From the NCBI GenBank assembly GCA_023212695.1, contig JALCCG010000283.1:1-26904 (forward strand): 26,904 nt of DNA, given 5' to 3'. The notes beneath the pieces are model-generated. The model made no database searches. It had not been told where the DNA came from and saw only the letters and a program-made list of their open reading frames with translations. This document shows positions 1 through 7,212 of this stretch, piece after piece. Each line of letters begins with the position of its first letter. Position 1 is the stretch's first letter. The stretch is from Sporisorium sorghi. Taxonomy: Eukaryota; Basidiomycota; Ustilaginomycetes; Ustilaginales; Ustilaginaceae. Position numbers and translations under genes: made by a program.

Positions 1-72
<72 letters not shown>
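1..72. repeat. Poly(A) homopolymer at the window start
   Basis: The first 72 bases are uninterrupted A, followed directly by unique sequence. A homopolymer this pure at the very edge suggests a contig end or an assembly/read artefact rather than a functional element. It is not a telomere, because no TTAGGG or CCCTAA unit is present. A transcript poly(A) tail would appear as T at the left end of a plus-strand contig only for a minus-strand cDNA; here it could equally be a genomic A-tract that stopped assembly. Confidence 0.9.
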
Positions 73-74
<2 letters not shown>

Positions 75-638
75 GGCGTCTAAGACCAGCAACCGCTCGA
101 CACAACCGAGCCGGGTCTGGAACTGCTCTGCTCCTGCACTGATTGCTGGCGGCGAGCCAAGAACAGAGGAGACAGAAGAATAAGCTCGCGTCGGACCCCT
201 GAATTCGAGCCTACTTTTTTTTTTTTTCTCTTGTCTTTTGATTTCTCGTTCCGCTGTGTCGACAATCCCCTGTCTTCGGCGCCATCCTCTTACGGTACGC
301 TTGCTGATGGACGACGAAGGACGAGAGGCGGTGCTTGAAGCTGAAGTGGCCACGGTGACTGTCATGGGAGCAATGCGCAAAGGCCGACGCCTAAACTTGT
401 TTTTCCTTTGTCTTTTCTACGCTTGGATCGACAGCCGCACAAGTACGCCTACGCACGCCTGTTTGCAGCTGTCCTAAGTCCGATGAAGCGTCGAGAGCCG
501 ATCGTTCGTCGTCAGGTCGGCACAGACAATGTGTGACTAAAATCCGTGTGCGCGCATGAGCGTAGCCTTATGAAGGAAACAATAAAGGGAGTTGCGTCCC
601 GATGCTGGCGCAAAAGGAAACAAAAAAAAGTTACACAC

Positions 639-665
639 GCTGCTGCTGCTGCTGCTGCTGCTGCT
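639..665. repeat. (GCT)9 trinucleotide microsatellite
   Basis: Nine uninterrupted GCT units lie about 960 bp upstream of the RasGEF start, followed by a short CT run. The same triplet encodes polyalanine inside the RasGEF (2247-2270). Such tracts are length-variable between strains, so this is a likely polymorphic marker. No coding role is apparent here. Confidence 0.9.
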
Positions 666-1458
666 TCTCTCTCTGTGACAATCGAAAAAGAAAAAAAAAA
701 AAGAGGTTAAAATCTCGAAGGCAGCACACCGCAGCGTACACTTGGCCATTGTCAGTCAAGTTGTACGCTTCAGCTCCGCTAACCGCGCTTGTGTGTGTCT
801 CCTTCTCTCTCCCGAGTCGACGCACTCTTGCTCGGCTGTGTGCGTAAAGAGTCGTGTCATGACACCAACTTGCCCTCATCCTCCTATCTAGCTTGCTCTT
901 TCTCCCCTTTGTCATAACCTCTACCATCTGCGCATTCCCGCCCTCGCTTGTCAAAGTCGCGCTGCATAGGCCGTCGACTTGACCAACCGCATACAAGGGT
1001 CTCTTTTTGCACTCAACCTCTCCCTTTCACCTCCGCATCGCTGGCTTTGTGCTACGTCGCGCTTGCTGGGCGGAGACGGATCTGCGGGAGCTCCCTTTCT
1101 CCACCTTGGACTCGTACTTCACCCTCGATACCCCACACATCTTCTGGAGACCCAGGCGATCGTATATCTTGTCACCCGCGACACGCTCCAAACGTCCCTC
1201 TTGACGAACCACTAACGACTAGAATCGACCACAGCGACAACGGCGCTAACATCGCGCGACCCGCAGCATCGTAAGGTCCAGCTTGCTGCGCACGCGCCCT
1301 CGTCGACACGATCACGCGCACGCGCGAAGGCCTGCTTTCATCTCGCGTCGACTCGAACCCTCCCTGGAAAGCTTTGTACCGGACACGATACCCCGCCGCC
1401 ACCGCCGCCTACGCTTCGACGCTCGGACAACACTCATTCGAGCAAAGGACACATACCC

Positions 1459-1512
1459 ATGTCAGCGTCGCACCTTCTTCACATCGACAGTCAGCACTGC
1501 TCTTGGCCCTAG
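1459..1512 (+). promoter_or_regulatory. Candidate 17-codon uORF before the RasGEF
   Basis: An ATG at 1459 opens a frame of 17 codons (MSASHLLHIDSQHCSWP) that stops at TAG 1510-1512, 110 nt before the RasGEF ATG. It is the only upstream ATG between about 860 and the main start, so if the leader reaches this far it is the last one a scanning ribosome meets. The base at -3 is C (acccATG), which is a moderate to weak context. Its regulatory effect is inferred only. Confidence 0.35.
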
Positions 1513-1622
1513 TTGCGCTTCACTTGGACGCTTGTTGTTCTTGCCTCAAAGCTTTCTTCGTAGCCATCGGTCATCGGCTCGTCGATAGCTAGCCCCAGTG
1601 GCTTCCCATACCTGCCGCTACC

Positions 1623-4600
1623 ATGGAGGACCCTGTCAATCAGGCGGGCAAGAAGAAGCTCGCCTTTGCGTTTTGGGAGAGGCAGCGCAAGGACAGCACT
1701 TCAGCAGCACCACCAGCCGCCATCGTCTCCAATAACACCTCGCCTTCCACCGCGCGTCGCATTGATGCTCTTGAGCGAGGCACATCCACCTCGCCCTCGT
1801 CATCACCGCAGCGTCACGTGGCTTCACAGCAACAGCAGCAGCAACCATCACAAGCTGGATCGACTTTGAAACCCGGTCTCAGCGGCGTGCAGCGTCTGAT
1901 CCAACAATACTCGCAGTCCGGATCCGCTGCTGCCTCTTCTTCCTCGTCCTCCAAGGCGTCCCCTTCGCTCGATCGTTCGCTCTCCGGCCGGCGTACCAAT
2001 GCGGCATTCCCACCACCATCGAATCGCAGCGTTTCATCCTCGGCCACTCGAGCATCTGGCACAGTCGCAACAGCCGACAGCACAGCGACTCAGCAGACAC
2101 AAGCATCCTTGCAACCAACATCGGCGCGTCCGTCGATCGCATCCAGTCTGGCACGACAGCCTTCGACCAGCTCGAGTAGTGGTGCTCACAGCGCATCACG
2201 ATCCACACAATCTTCCGCGACACCCACGTCCCGCCTCTCGATCGATGCTGCTGCTGCTGCTGCTGCTGCCAGCAATGCCGAGCCATCACCAGCATCTGCA
2301 TCCGCTTCTGCAGCGGCCTCCACATCACAGCTCCACGATACTCGACAAGCTGACCTCACCAAGGAGATGGACGCCGAAAAGGCACGCAGACGTCGACGCC
2401 TGGTGCAAGAGCAGCTGCGCAAGCGCAACAGCAAGAGGCGCAGTGCAGGTGCCATTGACATGACCGAGTCGCCCGTGCTCTCAGGCGACGAGGATGGCGA
2501 TGCAGACTACGACGACAACCTCAATGCCGAGAGTCCGGCAGAACCAATCGTCGCAAATACAGACAAGTCAGCATCTTCGGGTCTTCCGAACCAGGCGCGC
2601 AGTCGATCAACACACACGCGAAACTCTTCGACCGCCTCATCGCGACGAACCAATCTTATCTCCGAGACGGACGCAAGCAGCACGCTCACCACCGCCAACG
2701 GCGACAAACACTCGGATCCACCTCCCATCACGCCATCCAAACAGGTCGCCAGCCTCAATGCCAACGCGAATGCCGGCTCGACCGTGCGTCGCGATCAGCA
2801 GGCTCGGACTCCATCCTTCGAAGATACACGTCCTTGGCTCGAGTTCAGCCCGGTCTTGCCAGATGGCGAACTGCTCGACAGCCCAGAAAGGCCACCAGCA
2901 TCCAGCTTCTCCAGTCTTCACCGTCACCAGCAATCCGCTTCATCTGACATGAGTGCTTCGCTGAGCCAGAGCAGCGCTGCCACTGATTCCAATGCCGTTG
3001 GCAGTGTGCGTCCCTCGCCTTCTAGATCCAACTCGGCTTCGGCTTCGCTCCTCTCCAGCGACTCTCCCAAATCACCCACCGGTCTTGGCTTTTCTACGCC
3101 TCCAGGATACCCACCTGCAGCCTCATACCTCTCGATTCATTCTCCCACCCACGTCTCGCTTCCTCGCGCTCATCGCACCGCAAAGCTCCCTCCGCCGCGT
3201 CCGTCTCCTCAAGCACCGCTTCCGCCACCTCCCTCGGTCGCTTCGTCCACGGCATCTTCTTCCGTGACCTCACGCGGTGCAGTGGCTGCCCCATCGAGCG
3301 TTTCTGCAGGCTCTTCACGCGCACCTCCCAACACTTCGGCTCGCGGCGTCGCGCCGCCGTCTTCCTTGCAGGACGAAGTGGATACCATCACTGGCCAAAG
3401 CTTACGCTCGAGGAGCTACAGCCTCGAGCAAGAGGTTGCTTCAGCCGATCAGCAGCTCCGACACATGTCCCTCCAGACTACAGCTACCTCAAGCAGTGCA
3501 CAACCGCCCATGACAACCGCTCCAGCCGCAGCCGCAGCGGCGGCGGCATCATCTCCAGCGTCCACCTTGGCAGTGCCCATGATTCGACAACGAAGCGATT
3601 CCCTCCAGCGCAGAGACAGAGAAGCTCCTGAAGCTATTGACCCGACAGCTCGATCTTCTAGAATCTCGCCACCAACCAGCACGCCTCCCGTTGCTGGTGC
3701 TGCTGCGCGTGGCAGCTCGAGGACGACTTCCATGATGGGCAGACCGCGAGGCTTCACCGTCGGCGCTGTGCCCGGTCCCTCGCATCCTGTGCGTGGCAGC
3801 GCTCCCGTTCAGACTCCCGTCAAGTCGAGGCCCAGGTCGCTCTTGTCCAACGAGATCTTCCCGCTCGATCTGGCCGAGCCGCGTTACAAGTCCAAGACCG
3901 CGCGACAAGACAGCGACAATACGCGCAACACCTACAGCATGGATCTCGATCGTCGAGCGGCTTCTTCCAACATGGATGGCGCGAATCGAGGCATCTCATT
4001 CACCGAAGAGCGAAACGCACTCAACAGCAGTAGCGGCGGCGAGACCGGCGACCGTCGTCCAAGCGTTGGCGGCCGCAGCCGTAGCGGAAGCAGCGCCAGC
4101 CTCTTGCAGCAGGTCAACTCACAGCCCAAGTCGCACGCCAGCTTCGTCATTGCTGTCGTCGGTCACGCTCATTCGGGCAAGTCCACTGTGATCAAGAAGG
4201 GCCTGCGCCAATTCGGCCTCTCAAAGCCTCAAGTGCTTTCGGAAAAGGTCACGTCTCACTCCACCGTCTGTGTGGTCGATCAAGAGCAAAGGACCATCGA
4301 GGTGCTCGAGGTCGATGCCTCGGTGCTGCTCAACGGTCCCAGCAAGCGCTTTGCCTGGCCCAAGTTTCTGCCTCACATCGACGCCGTCATCCTCTGCTAC
4401 GACGCCTCCGAGATCGCCTCGTTCCGCGGCATGTCGGAGCTGCTCGAAAACTTCTCGGTGGCCAACCTCAGCACTGTGATGCTCGCCTGCAAGTCCGAGG
4501 TCCATCCCAAAGCCGTCGACCCGTACTATGCGAGCGACATGGCGTGCATCTACAACGTCGGTCTCGCCGAGTGCACCGTCCAGAGCGAAGAGGGCAAGAA

Positions 4601-6989
4601 GCGTATGCGCGACTGCTTTTCCTACTTGGTCAAAGAGGTGGCCAAGGCGCGATCCGGGCGGGCACGCCGTGGTGGCGCGAATACGGTGCCTCCTGCATCG
4701 GCCGCGATGGCTTCGCAGAGATCTTTGTCGCCCAGTGCTTCCAATCCTGCCGCTGCGATGCTGCAGAGTCGATCTGCTTCCAACACATCGCAAACGAGCT
4801 CGCAGAACAGCCTCGCTCGCGCCATGCCCGAACCCATTTCGACCAGTGGCGATGCAGTATCGGCTCAAATTGGTGACCAGCTGCCTTCGCCTGCCGCGCC
4901 CATCGACCTGCTTCGTGCCAGAGGATACAGCAACGCTAGCACGAGCGGTGGTCGTGCGGCATCCGCAGCAGCCGGCAACGCATCATCGACGGATGCCGGC
5001 GAGCACGCTGCTCACAACACAGTCAGTTCAGACATCAAGACGGATCCATCTACAGATGGCGGCTCACACGCTCGCCCTGCAGCGACTGGCTTTACGCCGC
5101 GCAAGATGAGCATTGCTACAGTCGCATCTGGCCACTCGGATGCGCCCAGCTTCCAGTCGGACGAAGATGGTCTTGTGCTGAATGACAGTCTGCATCGCGC
5201 GCAGATGGGCCTGCAAAACGCGCGTTCCAGCGGAGGCTACGTCTCCATCGACGAGCTGTGGGACAAGCTCTTCCACGCTGCCATTTCGAGGACCGACGAG
5301 CGCTTTGTCACCATGTTCATGGTGTTCTACCGTGGATTTGCCACGCCCATGGAGCTGCTCAAGCAGATGATGGCGCGCTTCGAGATGCTCACCGCCGAGG
5401 ACGTGGCCGATGGTCTCGTGCATCGGTTCGCGCTGATCAGGCTCACCAACATGCTGGGAGACTGGGTGCTCGACTATCCCGGCGATCTCAGCCATCCCGA
5501 GACGCATGCGCTGCTGAAGCGCTACCACCGTCAGCTCATGCGTCACCCGGATACGGTGCACACGGCTTCGCAGATCCATGCTGCTGTCGAGGCGACAGCG
5601 TATGCGCCCGATCTGGATGCGCTCTGGAGCAAGACGGTCAACAGCGACCAGACGCGCCAGAAGGGCATTGCTGCCGCCATGGCAGCTATCGCCAATGCAC
5701 AGCAGAATGGGGCAGAGGCAGAGGGTGCGGATGGTGGCGCGGGTGTGCTGCCAGCCAGCCGTTCGAGTGGGAGTGCGTCTGGGTTTATGCCTTCTTCGGG
5801 CAATACGAGCCACGACTTTGACGGCACGGGTCAGGGGCATGGCGGAGAGGGCTCGGAGGAGCACGAGCGGACCGGGTCCGAGAGCAGTCTGCCGCTGCGG
5901 CCGTACGACTTGGGCGGCGACGGTGGACGCTCGCGCAGCGCTTCTGACCTGACGAGCTCGTCTGTCGATGCTGCTGATGCGTTGTACAGGGATGGCAAGA
6001 GTGCTACTTTGGCGCCACCGACGAGCGGCAGCAGTGGGAGTGCCTCGGGTACGGCTGGCACTTCTGTGAACGGCACTTCCTCCACGACCAATCTCGTCGC
6101 GGGTGGCGAGACGGCGACGAGCAGCAACCTGCGCACACTCGACCAAAAAGCGGCGCTGCGCAGCATCTCGAACGTGCTCATGGAAGTGGACGACGAAGTG
6201 ATCGCGACCGAGCTGACGCGGCTGGAGTGGAGCTTCTTCACGGCCATCCAGCCGCGCGATCTGCTACGCCACATCCTCGTGCCGCACGACAAACGCGACG
6301 GGCCCGTATCGCGCTCGATCTCGCACTTCAACTATATCAGCAACTGGGTGTGCTCCATGATCCTCGCCCAGTCCAAAACCAAACACCGCGCACGCATGCT
6401 CGAGAAGTTCTTCAACATCGCCTCGATCCTACGCCATGACAATAACTACGGCTCGCTCAACTCGGTGTTGGGTGGGTTGGGCAAGACGGCGGTGCACCGG
6501 CTGCGACAGACGCGCGAGCTGCTCAAAGGCAAAGCGGTGAACAAGGCGTACCAGAGTTTGGTGCGGTTGATGTCAAACGAGCGCTCGAGTGCGGCGTACA
6601 GGTTGGCGCTGGAGAACTCCGACGGGCCGACGATTCCATACGTCGGTGTGCATCTGCAGGACATTATCTCGATCAGCGACGGCAATCCGAGCAAGAGGGC
6701 GAGCGACGGCATGATCCATTGGCGCAAGTTCTCGCTCATGGACGAGGCGGTCATGGCGGTTGCGAGGTGTCAGCAGTACGATCGGTATATTAAGCCGAAT
6801 GCGGCTGTGGAGAGGCTTATTGTTGATGTGCCGGTGATGGATGATGAGGCGCTGTATGAACGGAGTTTGTTGGTGGAGCCGAGGTCCGCGGGTGGGGCGA
6901 CGGGCGGGGCGGGGAGCAAGATTAAGGATTTGAAGACGTTCTTGAGCCACCAGGCTGGGGGTGCGGGAAGTGGTGGTGGGCATGTGTAG
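1623..6989 (+). CDS. Ras guanine-nucleotide exchange factor with internal GTPase-like domain
   Basis: 1788 aa in one exon. The N-terminal ~830 residues are Ser/Ala/Pro-rich and probably disordered, with Ala8 at 209-216. Residues ~840-1015 form a Ras-like P-loop domain with Walker A GHAHSGKST at 847-855. It lacks the DxxG motif (DASV at 898-901), its NKxD is C-K-S-E (956-959) and its SAK is T-V-Q (985-987), so it looks like a pseudoGTPase. A RasGEF N-terminal (REM) module begins near 1203, from GYVSIDELWDKLF. After a ~200-residue Gly/Ser linker, the CDC25-type catalytic domain spans ~1526-1755 and ends in conserved blocks such as FNYISNWV and NYGSLNSVLGGLG. Family knowledge says it should load GTP onto a Ras or Rap-type GTPase at membranes, upstream of cAMP/MAPK morphogenesis signalling. 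A relation to smut Cdc25-like GEFs such as Sql2 is possible but unproven. The start has an ACC-ATGG Kozak-type context. The gene converges on CDC45. Confidence 0.9.
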   Translation: MEDPVNQAGKKKLAFAFWERQRKDSTSAAPPAAIVSNNTSPSTARRIDALERGTSTSPSSSPQRHVASQQQQQQPSQAGSTLKPGLSGVQRLIQQYSQSGSAAASSSSSSKASPSLDRSLSGRRTNAAFPPPSNRSVSSSATRASGTVATADSTATQQTQASLQPTSARPSIASSLARQPSTSSSSGAHSASRSTQSSATPTSRLSIDAAAAAAAASNAEPSPASASASAAASTSQLHDTRQADLTKEMDAEKARRRRRLVQEQLRKRNSKRRSAGAIDMTESPVLSGDEDGDADYDDNLNAESPAEPIVANTDKSASSGLPNQARSRSTHTRNSSTASSRRTNLISETDASSTLTTANGDKHSDPPPITPSKQVASLNANANAGSTVRRDQQARTPSFEDTRPWLEFSPVLPDGELLDSPERPPASSFSSLHRHQQSASSDMSASLSQSSAATDSNAVGSVRPSPSRSNSASASLLSSDSPKSPTGLGFSTPPGYPPAASYLSIHSPTHVSLPRAHRTAKLPPPRPSPQAPLPPPPSVASSTASSSVTSRGAVAAPSSVSAGSSRAPPNTSARGVAPPSSLQDEVDTITGQSLRSRSYSLEQEVASADQQLRHMSLQTTATSSSAQPPMTTAPAAAAAAAASSPASTLAVPMIRQRSDSLQRRDREAPEAIDPTARSSRISPPTSTPPVAGAAARGSSRTTSMMGRPRGFTVGAVPGPSHPVRGSAPVQTPVKSRPRSLLSNEIFPLDLAEPRYKSKTARQDSDNTRNTYSMDLDRRAASSNMDGANRGISFTEERNALNSSSGGETGDRRPSVGGRSRSGSSASLLQQVNSQPKSHASFVIAVVGHAHSGKSTVIKKGLRQFGLSKPQVLSEKVTSHSTVCVVDQEQRTIEVLEVDASVLLNGPSKRFAWPKFLPHIDAVILCYDASEIASFRGMSELLENFSVANLSTVMLACKSEVHPKAVDPYYASDMACIYNVGLAECTVQSEEGKKRMRDCFSYLVKEVAKARSGRARRGGANTVPPASAAMASQRSLSPSASNPAAAMLQSRSASNTSQTSSQNSLARAMPEPISTSGDAVSAQIGDQLPSPAAPIDLLRARGYSNASTSGGRAASAAAGNASSTDAGEHAAHNTVSSDIKTDPSTDGGSHARPAATGFTPRKMSIATVASGHSDAPSFQSDEDGLVLNDSLHRAQMGLQNARSSGGYVSIDELWDKLFHAAISRTDERFVTMFMVFYRGFATPMELLKQMMARFEMLTAEDVADGLVHRFALIRLTNMLGDWVLDYPGDLSHPETHALLKRYHRQLMRHPDTVHTASQIHAAVEATAYAPDLDALWSKTVNSDQTRQKGIAAAMAAIANAQQNGAEAEGADGGAGVLPASRSSGSASGFMPSSGNTSHDFDGTGQGHGGEGSEEHERTGSESSLPLRPYDLGGDGGRSRSASDLTSSSVDAADALYRDGKSATLAPPTSGSSGSASGTAGTSVNGTSSTTNLVAGGETATSSNLRTLDQKAALRSISNVLMEVDDEVIATELTRLEWSFFTAIQPRDLLRHILVPHDKRDGPVSRSISHFNYISNWVCSMILAQSKTKHRARMLEKFFNIASILRHDNNYGSLNSVLGGLGKTAVHRLRQTRELLKGKAVNKAYQSLVRLMSNERSSAAYRLALENSDGPTIPYVGVHLQDIISISDGNPSKRASDGMIHWRKFSLMDEAVMAVARCQQYDRYIKPNAAVERLIVDVPVMDDEALYERSLLVEPRSAGGATGGAGSKIKDLKTFLSHQAGGAGSGGGHV
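2247..2270 (+). repeat. GCT repeat coding for Ala8 in the RasGEF
   Basis: Seven GCT codons plus one GCC encode eight alanines (residues 209-216) in the disordered N-terminal part of the RasGEF. Changes in whole codons would be tolerated in frame, so length polymorphism is likely. Confidence 0.85.
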
Positions 6990-7139
6990 AGGAAGCGCTC
7001 AGTGTGCGAGTCAGTGGTGTGCGATTCAGCGGTTCAATGGACAGTTTTTGCTTTGCAGATCAGTGGAGTGTGTGACGAGGCTGTGTGTGAGACGTTGTTC
7101 TTGAAGTTGAGGGTGAGCGTTCCATTTCATCAGACACAC

Positions 7140-7175
7140 TCGCACACATCGCACACGTCGCACACGTCGCACTTG
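7140..7175. repeat. Four tandem 9-bp TCGCACACG-like units
   Basis: Four consecutive 9-mers (TCGCACACA, TCGCACACG, TCGCACACG, TCGCACTTG) lie in the 223-bp gap between the convergent ends of the RasGEF and CDC45. They fall in the likely 3' UTRs of both transcripts. They may be a minisatellite seed or an RNA-protein binding array; no function is shown. Confidence 0.8.
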
Positions 7176-7212
7176 CTTCTGATTCACGCATCTGCATTGG
7201 CACTCCGAGCGT

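Larger units (their letters stand above)
73..1622 (+). promoter_or_regulatory. Long upstream/leader region of the RasGEF gene
   Basis: This 1.55-kb stretch holds no convincing protein gene. The open frames in it are short, cross microsatellites and match nothing I recognise. It contains a T13 run (215-227), a (GCT)9 microsatellite (639-665), A-rich patches near 620 and 690, and from about 870 onward a pyrimidine-rich, C-rich sequence typical of fungal promoters and leaders. After the ATG at 858 no upstream ATG occurs until 1459, which suggests that much of 900-1622 could be transcribed leader. I see no clear TATA box. Transcription start and any leader intron cannot be set from sequence alone. 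Confidence 0.5.

Noticed and set aside
5064..6146. 360-codon open frame antisense to the RasGEF
   Set aside because: It is Arg-rich without any motif and opposite a gene whose reading frame has conserved REM and linker sequence; a by-product of codon bias.
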